From contig NC_014655.1 in the NCBI RefSeq assembly GCF_000166395.1, forward strand, positions 248,001 through 312,000: a stretch of 64,000 nt of DNA, read 5' to 3'. Shown here in pieces: positions 53,514 through 62,154 of the stretch. The position numbers were made by a program, and so were the translations under genes. A model generated the notes under the pieces. That model was not told where the DNA came from. It searched no databases and saw only the letters and a list, made by a program, of their open reading frames with translations. The stretch is from Leadbetterella byssophila DSM 17132. Its GTDB lineage: Bacteria; Bacteroidota; Bacteroidia; Cytophagales; Spirosomataceae. Position 1 is the stretch's first letter. Every line of letters starts with the position of its first letter.

Positions 53514-53812
53514 CAAAACTATACCATCTGGCTCATAGCAGAGCCGGAGATAAAGGAAATACGTCAACCTTATCACTGATTCCTTTTAAGGAAGAAGATT
53601 ATCCGCTTTTATGCGAAAAAGTTACAGTTGAAAAAGTAAGAGAACATTTATGGTCTTTTTTACAGGGAAGTATTACACGCTATGAGTTGTATAATATTAA
53701 AAGCCTCTTGTTTGTGTGTGAAGGTGCTTTGTCAGGAGGTGTTACTACGTCTTTATCATTAGATCCACATGGAAAGTGCTTGAGCTCTTTATTGCTAGAA
53801 ATGGAGATATAG
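53510..53812 (+). CDS. AtuA C-terminal-domain protein
   Basis: This 100-aa protein starts LYHLAHSRAGDKGNTSTLSL and ends with a segment containing VCEGALSGGVTTSLSLDPHG, the pattern of the AtuA C-terminal domain that in many bacteria is fused to the large domain. Here the two are separate genes overlapping by ATGA, so they probably form one complex. It is the last gene of the locus. Confidence 0.85.
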   Translation: MTKLYHLAHSRAGDKGNTSTLSLIPFKEEDYPLLCEKVTVEKVREHLWSFLQGSITRYELYNIKSLLFVCEGALSGGVTTSLSLDPHGKCLSSLLLEMEI

Positions 53813-53994
53813 TAAGAAGATAGAACTCTATCCCTAATTTATACAAATATGAAATTTTAGCATTATCTTTTTATGCTATAGGAGTCATTATTTTAACATA
53901 AATATTGTAACCCTCCCCTTTTTAGGACATAGTATAATTAAACAAAGATATTGATTTATTGTTCTTCCAGCAGGGGGTGCTAGCTCCCCCTGCT

Positions 53995-54787
53995 GGAAAT
54001 GAAGTGCTCAAATTTTTAAACTTTTCCGGGGTGAATCCTCCTAGTGATTCATGCGGTCTTTGGGTATGATAATCCTTCATAAATTCTTCTGCCAGGATTC
54101 TGACCTGATGGATATTTTCAAACACATAAGCGTCCCGTATAGATTCTCTAAAAGTTCGGTTAAAACGTTATCCATTCTGAAAGGGCTTTCCGGGCTGGAT
54201 ATAAAGGAGTCTGATGTCATTCTCTCTACACCAGTCAGCCAACACCTTTGCAATATATTCAGGGCCGTTATCAACTCTGATTTGGGTAGGCTTACCTCTA
54301 TATGCGATTAGATCCTCCAGACTTTGAACTACCATGTTCGACTGTATACTGAAATGAGCCTCTACGGCCAGAGCTTCCCGGTTATAATCATCGATGATAT
54401 TCAAAATTCTGATCTTCCGGCCATTGTCAAGAACATCATGCATGAAGTCCATGCTCCAGGTATGATTGATACCTTCCGGCTGAATCAACGGTACTTTAAC
54501 ACGTGCAGGAAGCCTCTTGCGAGTCTTTTGACGAAGGTTTAGACCCAATGAAGGTAAATCCTGCGGACACGCTTGTAATTCCATTTAAGGCCCTGATTCC
54601 GTATCCTTTGATACATCTTATCCTGACCCTCCTTCGGATGATTTTCGGCTAGACCTAGTAGCTTTCCTCTTACTTCTGTATCGTCTTTTACAGAAGAATA
54701 GTAATAAACGGAACGACTTAAATCCATGATCTTACAGGCCTTTTGCATGCTCATGCCATACTCGTTTACGATATAATTCACCACCAC
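53995..54787 (-). pseudogene. IS3-family transposase OrfB, broken
   Basis: Read on the minus strand: MVVNYIVNEYGMSMQKACKI to RRIYL, a one-base deletion near 54555, then LGLNLRQKTRKRLPARVKVP, NHTWSMDFMHDVL (Asp), IRVDNGPEYIAKVL (Asp), and KPFQNG followed directly by TAA and RFNRTFRES. The family usually reads QNGFIERFN there, so a 6-base deletion both made the stop and removed the catalytic Glu. The tail continues to HESLGGFTPEKF. Clearly inactive. Confidence 0.82.
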
Positions 54788-54804
54788 TCGCTTTTCAAAA
54801 GGTC

Positions 54805-55071
54805 CTAAAACTTTTTTGATAGTACGTCCTTGAGAACGGCGTGATCCAGGGCCAGATCAGCATACATCTTCTTTAATCTGGCATTCTCCTGTTGAAGAGA
54901 TTTTAGTTCTGCCAGATCCGTCCCACTCATCCCTGAATACTTCTTCTTCCAGTTATGGAAAGTGGCTTTGTGAATATTTAATTCCCGGAAGATGTCTTCT
55001 ACCTTACGACCGTTCTCGTACTCTCCCACTACTTTCACAATCTGATGTTCTGAGTGCTTACTCTTTTTCAT
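54805..55071 (-). CDS. IS3-family transposase OrfA
   Basis: A product of 88 aa: KSKHSEHQIVKVVGEYENGR and VEDIFRELNIHKATFHNWKK form the HTH, followed by a coiled coil (ELKSLQQENARLKKMYADLA). Intact, but its partner OrfB is dead. Confidence 0.85.
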   Translation of the reverse strand: MKKSKHSEHQIVKVVGEYENGRKVEDIFRELNIHKATFHNWKKKYSGMSGTDLAELKSLQQENARLKKMYADLALDHAVLKDVLSKKF

Positions 55072-55138
55072 TGTTACAAGTTAATGTTAAACCTTTATTG
55101 TTGCGTTTTAACTTGTCCTATTTTTGGGGAGGGTTACA

Positions 55139-56180
55139 ACAGGAAAGTCGCTCGTTCAAGTTGGGATAATGTCCATTTACTCTGGTGTTTAAATAGTAAA
55201 AATCTGCTACGCGCTAATACTTGTTTTAATGTATCTCCGTTTGGAAAAATTTCCGGCTCGTATGTTTCCTTGTTCAGTTTCGCTTTCGCAATGGCTTCAT
55301 TCTCTTGGTCTATAGCCTCCCATCGGTACTTTATGCGTAATTCTTGAACTGCATCGAAGGCTAGTTTTTGTACGTGAAAGCGGTCTATTACCCTAGATGC
55401 ATGGGGGAAACTGAGTCTGACGGCCTTTATCATGTTAGCCGCCATGTCTAAAGTTACCTCCTTTGCCTTTTTGCGAAGATGCCACGGAATCTTTTGCATT
55501 ACCGCACCAATATCTTCTGCTCGGGTACCTTTAATCATGGCTACTAAAGCCCCTTTTCGCCCCGCTGCAGCCTTATTGGTAACGATGGTATGAGTTCACC
55601 ATGGGATAGCGCGGTTTCATCAATACTTAAGCGCTCGCCAATATGGTCTACAAACAACATCCACTCTTGAGCGTGTTCCTTCTGATCCCAATCGTGGTAA
55701 TCGCTAAAATGATCTTTGTATTGCTGGCCCAATTGTTTTCCATCAACATGAAAGAAATGGCCTAATTGATGACTACTTACCGGATTGTGGTCCAAATATT
55801 TTTTTTAAGAACAACCCAAATTCTTGTGTCATTCTTAACTAGGCGTCCCCGATCCCTTTGCAACCAAAGCCCAATCTCTGCTAATCGTCTCACCACTCGA
55901 TATTACGCGCCATCTACGTCTAAGTATATGATAATAGACTTTTTTACTCCGAATGGGGAAATTCTGAACCCGTATTTCAAGAAGAAAACCTTTAAACTCT
56001 AATTACTCAGGCAAATATTCAGTCGGAGCTAGATTGAGCTCTTTCAAATGAAAATTGAGCGTCCCCTCTACTTCCTCAACTTTGGTCAAGTCAAAATATT
56101 CAACCATTTCTTTGGGAAACAATAACTCCTCCTGCGCGCTCAATTTCTTCTAGTTTTTTCTCGCAAAGAAACTACAAAAT
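55139..56180 (-). pseudogene. ISAon1-type transposase relic, truncated by the IS3
   Basis: Minus-strand fragments in order: LLFPKEMVEYFDLTKVEEVE and GTLNFHLKELNLAPTEYLPE (about 56000-56140), NFPIRSKKVYYHILRRRWRV (about 55920-55970), SHQLGHFFHVDGKQLGQQYK and ERLSIDETALSHGEL (55544-55795), then AKEVTLDMAANMIKAVRLSF and DRFHVQKLAFDAVQELRIKY (55139-55538). Several frameshifts and stops separate them, and the C-terminal third is missing where the IS3 starts. It aligns with the element at 26.0-27.3 kb but differs at many residues, so it is a separate family member. Confidence 0.8.
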
Positions 56181-56699
56181 TCATCTCCCCCCAAGAATTT
56201 CACTTGATCCAGGAAAAGTGGATAGCTTACATTGGGAGTTTTATCTGACATGTAGGGGAAAATCTAGTGTTTGGCGGCAGGTAGACCAAGAAGCTCAAAT
56301 TATTGAACTTCGTATTTGGTGGAGGGATCTGAGCCGGAGGTAGCGTTTTTTGAAAAGATTAGGAAGGGTTTTAGCTTGTAAATCAATAACGATCCATGGA
56401 TCAGATACTTTCCAGTTTTACGACTTAATGGATGTGCAGGCACTTTTACCTTAAAAGAGAAAGCTAGGCAATGCATTTTGTAATGATTTCATGACCATTG
56501 TTGGTGTCAAACGGAAAGAGAAAATTTACGAGTATTTTCCTTTTTTAGTTTGCTAGCTTGCTACTGATGAAGGATGATAAGGCACGTAGATTGATTCGAA
56601 AAACTGTATTAAGGCGAGGTGGACTAACATGATGTTTATCCAGGTTATGCTTAACACAGGTTCTGACTTTTTTTTAGGTGATACGAATATGGCCTTTAA
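56181..56699. other. Non-coding or decayed stretch with a possible RelE/ParE toxin remnant
   Basis: At 56191-56343 (plus) a start-less frame of 50 codons contains SLHWEFYLTCRGKSSVWRQV, followed by DQEAQIIELRIWWRDLSRR and a stop. The pattern of a short strand, VDxExxxIxxLRIWWRxRDL and a basic end recalls RelE/ParE-type toxins, but the N-terminal half is not seen. The rest of the interval has no frame with coding character. Confidence 0.25.
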
Positions 56700-57851
56700 T
56701 TAGTTATCTTTTGAGAGGTGGAGTGCAGCCTCTAAAATTTCCTTGCTGTTTCCTCCTCCGTAATTTGAAAAGAGGACGAGCGTACATTTCTGTTCAGGAA
56801 AATACAAGAGGTTAGCGTCTACTCCTAGGGAACTGCCATTCATGCCATATCCAGTATATGAGCCAAGTTTCCACTTTTCCAATCCCAGACCATACCCACA
56901 GTCTTTGCAGTGCGGGTCTTCAAAAATAGCTGTCATAGCCTTCAGGGTTTCGGAATTTAGTAGCTTGCCACTAAAGAGCCCTTCTCCGAAGATCAAGAGT
57001 TCCTCAGCGGTACTGATGATACCGGCGGCGGGGTCACCGTCACTGTCTGCTGCGTCCCAACGGGTGACATCTTGGAGGTATGGCCCGGAACTGTTGTATC
57101 CTCGTGCTACGTTGTGGTTCTCCTTTCTGTGTATATAGGTTTCTTTAAGGCCTAGAGGTGTAAGTATATGCTCCTGCAGACATTCTGCAAATCGCTTTCC
57201 TGTGACTGATTCTATGATCCATTCCAATAGCCAGTATCCGGCATTGCTATACTGGGTCATGCTTCCGGGCGTATACTTAAGAGGTTCATTATAGATGTAG
57301 CGCTGTAGCCTTTGCCTAGAAGTGAGACTAGCAAAATACTCTGCGTTATTGATCAAGCCCAATTGGTATTCCAAATTGTCGTCTGTTGGGTGGGATAAGC
57401 CGCTAGTATGATTTAACAAGTTGCGTATGATGATTTCATCCACTTGTGGAATTTTACCTTGTAGCGCTGGCAAGTGCGTAGTTACTTTGTCATCCAAGTC
57501 AATAAGCCCATTTTCGACGAGCTTCAGAATCAATGCCGCCGTGTACATCTTCGTCACGCTGCCCGTGCGGAACGGTGTACATACCATCATTTTTGTCATG
57601 TGGTCTAAGTTGCTGTATCCCGTTGCTCCTATCCAGGGCTCTTTTCCGTTTTGTTTTATGGCAAGGATACTGCCGGGTGCTATGGTGCCTTTTTGATAAA
57701 TGTCAAGGAGCTTCATGTAGGGTTCGTGCAAAGGGTGATGAGTGTACTCCGAAGCACAAGTTGCTAAGGTTGGAGCAGTTATATCATCCTGTTGACAAGA
57801 CGCTGTATGAAATGCTATAAAGAAAATTCTTGCTACTATTTTCGTTCTCAT
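56700..57851 (-). CDS. Serine hydrolase, beta-lactamase/DD-peptidase family
   Basis: The product is 383 aa from the ATG at 57851 (387 from 57863). A lipoprotein-like signal (FFIAFHTASCQQ) is followed by a class C beta-lactamase-type fold: SxxK in TGSVTKMYTAAL, the Tyr motif YSNAGYWLLEWI and NHTSGLSHP. Such proteins are periplasmic esterases, D-amino peptidases or D-Ala-D-Ala carboxypeptidases rather than resistance enzymes. It is followed closely upstream by the barrel-like gene on the same strand. Confidence 0.88.
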   Translation of the reverse strand: MRTKIVARIFFIAFHTASCQQDDITAPTLATCASEYTHHPLHEPYMKLLDIYQKGTIAPGSILAIKQNGKEPWIGATGYSNLDHMTKMMVCTPFRTGSVTKMYTAALILKLVENGLIDLDDKVTTHLPALQGKIPQVDEIIIRNLLNHTSGLSHPTDDNLEYQLGLINNAEYFASLTSRQRLQRYIYNEPLKYTPGSMTQYSNAGYWLLEWIIESVTGKRFAECLQEHILTPLGLKETYIHRKENHNVARGYNSSGPYLQDVTRWDAADSDGDPAAGIISTAEELLIFGEGLFSGKLLNSETLKAMTAIFEDPHCKDCGYGLGLEKWKLGSYTGYGMNGSSLGVDANLLYFPEQKCTLVLFSNYGGGNSKEILEAALHLSKDN

Positions 57852-57866
57852 AACTTTCAACATAAT

Positions 57867-58466
57867 TTATGAACCAGCCATTTTTAGGCCCACCTGAATA
57901 AACTGGTGTGGCAGAATTGAGGAACTAGAATTTAGGAAAGGAGTATCCACATAACATCCATAACTGGCGTAAGGTATATACTTGCCGAACTGATGTCCAT
58001 ATTTAACCGTGGCGCCCGCTAACCACTTGCCCTGGGTAGCTTTACGGACGTAGTCTGTCTGTTTGTTTTGATAGAGGGGATTAGCTGGTCGGAAGAGATT
58101 GAATCCTCCGCCCACTCCTAAACTAATTTGGTTATCCTTATTTACAAATCGCGGCCCGAAATAGGTAGAGAATACATTGTTCGCGCCGTAAGATTTATTA
58201 GCTGAGACAGAATATTCTAGGGAATGAAATAGCGTTACCTTACCAGTACTTTTGTATTGGTATTCTGCACCAATGAGAATTCCGGGATTTAGGCCATATT
58301 TTAACCCTGAAACTCCTGGCAGTGCCACCTGCTCCAAATGTAGTCCTATTTTTAACAACAGTCCAGGTAAATTTGACTGAGCTTGTGCGGTACTCTGGCT
58401 AAATAGCAGCGCTCCCACGCTTAGTATTGCTGAACATACTTTTTGCCACAGTTTTCTTTTTTTCAT
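57867..58466 (-). CDS. Secreted protein, predicted small outer-membrane beta-barrel
   Basis: A 199-aa protein with a signal peptide (AILSVGALLFSQSTAQAQ) and alternating amphipathic strands such as GILIGAEYQYKSTGKVTLFH, YFGPRFVNKDNQISLGVGGG and ATVKYGHQFGKYIPYASYG, ending FIQVGLKMAGS. The strand pattern fits an eight-stranded barrel with a C-terminal hydrophobic strand. No specific family recognised. It lies 16 bp before the serine hydrolase start, probably co-transcribed. Confidence 0.65.
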   Translation of the reverse strand: MKKRKLWQKVCSAILSVGALLFSQSTAQAQSNLPGLLLKIGLHLEQVALPGVSGLKYGLNPGILIGAEYQYKSTGKVTLFHSLEYSVSANKSYGANNVFSTYFGPRFVNKDNQISLGVGGGFNLFRPANPLYQNKQTDYVRKATQGKWLAGATVKYGHQFGKYIPYASYGCYVDTPFLNSSSSILPHQFIQVGLKMAGS

Positions 58467-59166
58467 ATCGATTACTATACTGCAATTTTAATTGGTTTGT
58501 GAAAATTGGTGTCTTGTACTCCTATTTCCCTATATAGGTCTAAAATTGAATAGGTTAAGTTGATATCGAAGGCTTAGCCAGTTACTTGGGTAAAGTTATA
58601 CGAATCATAGAAAGGGGTTTAGTAAGGAAAATTTACTCTCCGAAGCCTAGGATTCAACCTTTATGCATTGATTGAAAGCAGCGGGTTCGGTAGAAAGTAT
58701 GCTAATACTATAACTAGCAACGCCAATAGATCCGTGGCTTATACGTCTTTGTGTGGTACTGATAGTGCTAAAATTAATATAGTTACATGGCTGCAAATTT
58801 AGAGGCTTTTCAACCTATATGGATGAACTTTTCTACTAACAGTCTTATTGTTCAACGAAGACCCTTATTCATCGATGAACGATTAGCTGATGGGTGTTCC
58901 TAAGGAAAGGAGTATATACCAATCATTTCGTTGCAAATTTATCCAGCGATACTTTGTTTCCTCCTGTAGGTTGGAGTAACCTATGTGGTATTTTGAGGAG
59001 GTAAAATAGGATTTCTTACTTCCCTATAATGGGTTAGAATGGGCACTTCTCTTTAGTCCAGCTTTCCTTTTGAAGCTCTTTGTCGATGATAGCAGTTATA
59101 TGTCGACCGAATTTGATTCTCCCTCCTTTGCATTCTACTTTTATTCCAGTGAAAAAGTATTACCCA
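58467..59166. other. 700-bp intergenic stretch
   Basis: I see no convincing ORF, RNA gene or repeat. It separates the divergently placed barrel gene and cupin gene and must hold both promoters; no clean TTTG/TAnnTTTG pair stands out. The short frames that cross its right end are upstream extensions of the cupin gene without coding character. Confidence 0.4.
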
Positions 59167-59706
59167 ATGAAAGAAACAATTATCAATCCGGTCATCAAAG
59201 ACCAAGTTACCTTTATGCAAACCGCTGCCGCCAGCCAAGGTAGAATCACCACCCTACAAGTAAGTCTTATGCCAGGAGGCGGAACTCCCATGCATTACCA
59301 TAAAAACTTCACAGAGACCTTTGTAGTTGTTGAAGGTATCTTGACCCTTAAATTAAGCTCCTCAACCATTCATCTATTTCCCGGAGAAAAATATACCGTG
59401 GAAATCGGACAAGTGCATGCCTTTGCCAATGAATCTTCCGAACCCGTGGTTTTTACCACTGTGGTATCTCCAGGATGCGAAGGATTTGAATTTGCTTTGC
59501 GCATACTTTATGGTCTTGCGGCCGACGGGCAAACCGACAAGAAAGGACTACCCAAAAGCCTCCTTGCATTAGCAGTAGTTTCCAAAATTAGTGATATTCG
59601 ACCAGCCGGGGCCGGAGCCCTCATGATTCCACTCTTCGGACTTCTAAACCTTATCGCCCAATTAAATGGATTTAAAAAGGAACTCCTGCGAAGGTATTGT
59701 TCGTAA
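59167..59706 (+). CDS. Cupin-domain protein
   Basis: With the ATG at 59167 the protein has 179 residues and begins MKETIINPVIKDQVTFMQTA. The cupin core shows GGTPMHYHKNFTETFVVVEG (motif 1 with His and Glu ligands) and PGEKYTVEIGQVHAFANES (motif 2 His). A C-terminal segment of about 60 residues with two hydrophobic stretches follows. The upstream in-frame start at 59080 adds unconserved residues. Function could be a small-molecule-binding or enzymatic cupin. Confidence 0.85.
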   Translation: MKETIINPVIKDQVTFMQTAAASQGRITTLQVSLMPGGGTPMHYHKNFTETFVVVEGILTLKLSSSTIHLFPGEKYTVEIGQVHAFANESSEPVVFTTVVSPGCEGFEFALRILYGLAADGQTDKKGLPKSLLALAVVSKISDIRPAGAGALMIPLFGLLNLIAQLNGFKKELLRRYCS

Positions 59707-59757
59707 AACCATCTATAGGTTTAACTGGTTTATTCAATGAGTTTTTGAAGAAGTCCT

Positions 59758-61209
59758 ATGAAAGAATTTTGTTTTTTACTTCTCTTCCTGCCAAACGCCT
59801 TGCATGCACAAGTTAGAGTAAACGTGCACTTGGCGCCGAATCTAATGGGTCCGTACTCCGGTCAGTTGCTGGTTTATACTCTGAGTGATACTTCTAAGCA
59901 TTTCAGTGATGATACATTCGAAAATGAGGCGGCTTTTACTATGCAGGTTCCAGAATGGACTCAAGGGAAAGTTATCACTCTACCACCAGACGTTCCATTT
60001 TTCAACATAGGTCTTAAGGATTTGAAAGATGGATATTATAGAATGGTGGCTATTCTTCGTACCAATACATCAGAACATAGGAAACTTTCCGTAGGGAATC
60101 TTTATACACGAAAAGAAGTCATACTAAAAGTTCAAAAGGGCCAAGACTCCTCTGTAGATTTGGAACTTAATGCGGCCATTCCCGACCAAGTCTTTAGGGA
60201 GGATGAACATACAAAATTGCTTAAGTTCTTGTCTCCTTCCCTGAGTACACAAAAGAAGAAGGATACCTACATTTTAGCTGGTATCTATCTGCCACCAAGT
60301 TTTTATAGGGATACTGATAGAAACTATCCCGTAGTATTTGTCCATCCCGGCTGGGGTGGGACTCATTTCCAGGCCACTAATCCTAGTATAAGGAAGCTTT
60401 ATGGAGTTGGCCTTGGGGAAGAAAAGATTTTCGTATTTATGAATCCTGAAGCCCAGACTCCTTACGGTTTACATGCTTTTGTTGACTCCAGAGTAAACGG
60501 AGATTGGGGTACAGCTTTTGTTCAAGAATTTATACCGTATTTAGTGAAACAGTATCGAGTAAATCCTGACCCCAAGCTCCACTTTTTAACGGGTCAAAGT
60601 AGCGGTGGATACGGAGCTTTGTGGTTGGCTTTGCATTTCTCTACGAGTTTTGGAGGAACATGGGTAACTTCCCCTGATCCTATTGATTTTACCCATTTTA
60701 CAGGAGTGGATATTTATCATGATCAAAATTACTACTATGATCAGAATGGAAAGGAAAGGGGATTTATGACGGTGGAGGGGACTTTTAAATCAACTTTGAA
60801 GAAAACCATCCAATTGGAGAGATTTGAGGGAGATGGTGGTCAACAGCAATCTTTTGAAGCTGAATTCGGATTGCCGGATGAAAAGGGGAGACCTGTTCAT
60901 TTAATGGATGTTTTAACAGGAGAAATCAATAAAGAGGTTGCTGAATCCTGGAAACCCTATGATTTGGCTCTATACACTTTAAATAATATAGAGAAGCTTA
61001 AAAAGTTGGCTGGACCGGTGAAGATATTTGTTGGCGGGAAAGATAACTTCTTGCTCCATAAGTCGGCTCAAGCCTTTCAAGAAAAGACAAAAAATCTAGG
61101 CTTAAACATTCATGTCATCACACTACCTGAGGCGGATCATTTTAATGTTCGGACCGTGGAATTATCTGCTGAAATGCAATCAGAAATAGATCAGTTGATC
61201 AAGAACTAA
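59758..61209 (+). CDS. Secreted alpha/beta esterase with N-terminal beta domain
   Basis: The product (483 aa) has a signal peptide (FCFLLLFLPNALHAQV), a beta-rich N-terminal domain (about 20-165) and an esterase domain from about 175 with YPVVFVHPGWGGTHFQ, nucleophile Ser281 in LTGQSSGGYGALW, an acid in FVGGKDNFLL and His in LPEADHFNVRT. It resembles the esterase D/PHB-depolymerase-like group, related in fold to the esterases of the utilisation locus but not adjacent to it. Substrate unknown. Confidence 0.85.
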   Translation: MKEFCFLLLFLPNALHAQVRVNVHLAPNLMGPYSGQLLVYTLSDTSKHFSDDTFENEAAFTMQVPEWTQGKVITLPPDVPFFNIGLKDLKDGYYRMVAILRTNTSEHRKLSVGNLYTRKEVILKVQKGQDSSVDLELNAAIPDQVFREDEHTKLLKFLSPSLSTQKKKDTYILAGIYLPPSFYRDTDRNYPVVFVHPGWGGTHFQATNPSIRKLYGVGLGEEKIFVFMNPEAQTPYGLHAFVDSRVNGDWGTAFVQEFIPYLVKQYRVNPDPKLHFLTGQSSGGYGALWLALHFSTSFGGTWVTSPDPIDFTHFTGVDIYHDQNYYYDQNGKERGFMTVEGTFKSTLKKTIQLERFEGDGGQQQSFEAEFGLPDEKGRPVHLMDVLTGEINKEVAESWKPYDLALYTLNNIEKLKKLAGPVKIFVGGKDNFLLHKSAQAFQEKTKNLGLNIHVITLPEADHFNVRTVELSAEMQSEIDQLIKN

Positions 61210-61233
61210 AGGAGGAGAGATACTCCTTTTATT

Positions 61234-61728
61234 ATGAAAAGAATATTGGTAATAAACGGTAGCGCTTCAGAGCACTCTTCGAACGGACTTCTTATTGAAC
61301 AATTGATCTCTCTTGGATCTTCTTTTTTTGAATTTGAAAAATTTGAAAGCTTGAAATCCCTGCCTCATTTTGACCCTAAACCAGTGGAGATTCCTGATGC
61401 AGTGGTTTTATTTTGGAAAAAGGTAGAAGAGGCTGATAAAGTTTTATTTTGTACCCCTGAATATATATTTAGTATACCTAGTGGATTGAAAAATGCTTTG
61501 GAATGGAGTGTCTCCACTACCATTTTTTCTGGCAAATCCATAGGTATAATTACGGCCTCTGCCAGCGGAGTGCTAGGTCATGAGGAATTGCAAAGAATAA
61601 TGAAAACCTTAGGAGCTCATTTTTCGCCGGAAAATACGCTATTAATTTCGGGGATTAAGGGAAAAGCTGGTGTGGATCCTGAATTAGACGAAAAGCTTTC
61701 CTTGTTTCTATCCTCTTGGGAAAATTAA
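61234..61728 (+). CDS. NAD(P)H-dependent FMN reductase
   Basis: A flavodoxin-fold protein of 164 aa. The FMN-phosphate loop is ILVINGSASEHSSNG (residues 3-17), and TPEYIFSIPSGLKNALEWS is the family's second signature, giving dimer and isoalloxazine contacts. It reduces flavin or quinones with NAD(P)H in the cytoplasm. It lies 24 bp after the esterase gene; the association is probably incidental. Confidence 0.9.
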   Translation: MKRILVINGSASEHSSNGLLIEQLISLGSSFFEFEKFESLKSLPHFDPKPVEIPDAVVLFWKKVEEADKVLFCTPEYIFSIPSGLKNALEWSVSTTIFSGKSIGIITASASGVLGHEELQRIMKTLGAHFSPENTLLISGIKGKAGVDPELDEKLSLFLSSWEN

Positions 61729-62153
61729 TCTAGGACCAATTTCCATTCCCTTTGGATCTTCTTCCAAATGGAACTGTATAAACCCTTCTTTATTTTGATG
61801 TTTCCAAGACTGTCATTTTGGGACAAGGTGTACCATCCGTAAGTATATCCTAAGTCTCCTGACCTGGCTACATCAACTTTTTCTGGTTTCCAGGTCAAAG
61901 TGTAGGGAGGAGTAGGACTTTCTAAGAACTTTTGAATGTTTTTATGAATATGGGGGAGTCCGTTAATCACGGTATCTCCTGTATCAAAGAGGGCGATTTC
62001 TTCCGATGCCACGTCAAGCATGGCAGCGTAGAACCCTTTTTGAGCCGAGGAAGCGGAAAAGGCAAGTTCTGCCTGGTATAACTCATTCTTTAATTTTTGA
62101 GGTGTCTTACAAGCCATGCATAAAATGACTAAAAGGGAAAGGGGGGATTTCAT
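61725..62153 (-). CDS. NTF2-like / DUF4440-type lipoprotein
   Basis: A 142-aa protein with a lipobox (LVILCMACKT) and a SnoaL/DUF4440-like cone fold: AELAFSASSAQKGFYAAMLD, then ALFDTGDTVINGLPHIHKNI and the terminal GWYTLSQNDSLGNIKIKKGL with a WKLVLD ending. Such proteins are often secreted ligand-binding or isomerase-like modules. Its ATG lies one base after the stop of the ZU5-like gene, so it is the third gene of the operon. Confidence 0.82.
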   Translation of the reverse strand: MKSPLSLLVILCMACKTPQKLKNELYQAELAFSASSAQKGFYAAMLDVASEEIALFDTGDTVINGLPHIHKNIQKFLESPTPPYTLTWKPEKVDVARSGDLGYTYGWYTLSQNDSLGNIKIKKGLYSSIWKKIQREWKLVLD

Positions 62154-62154
62154 T

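Larger units (their letters stand above)
53906..55138 (-). mobile_element. IS3-family insertion sequence (third copy), degenerate
   Basis: Inverted ends TGTAACCCTCCCC (53906) and GGGGAGGGTTACA (55126-55138), 1233 bp, with orfA and orfB on the minus strand. No target duplication is visible. The right side cuts an ISAon1-type transposase whose continuation is absent on the left, so insertion was accompanied or followed by deletion. Confidence 0.85.
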
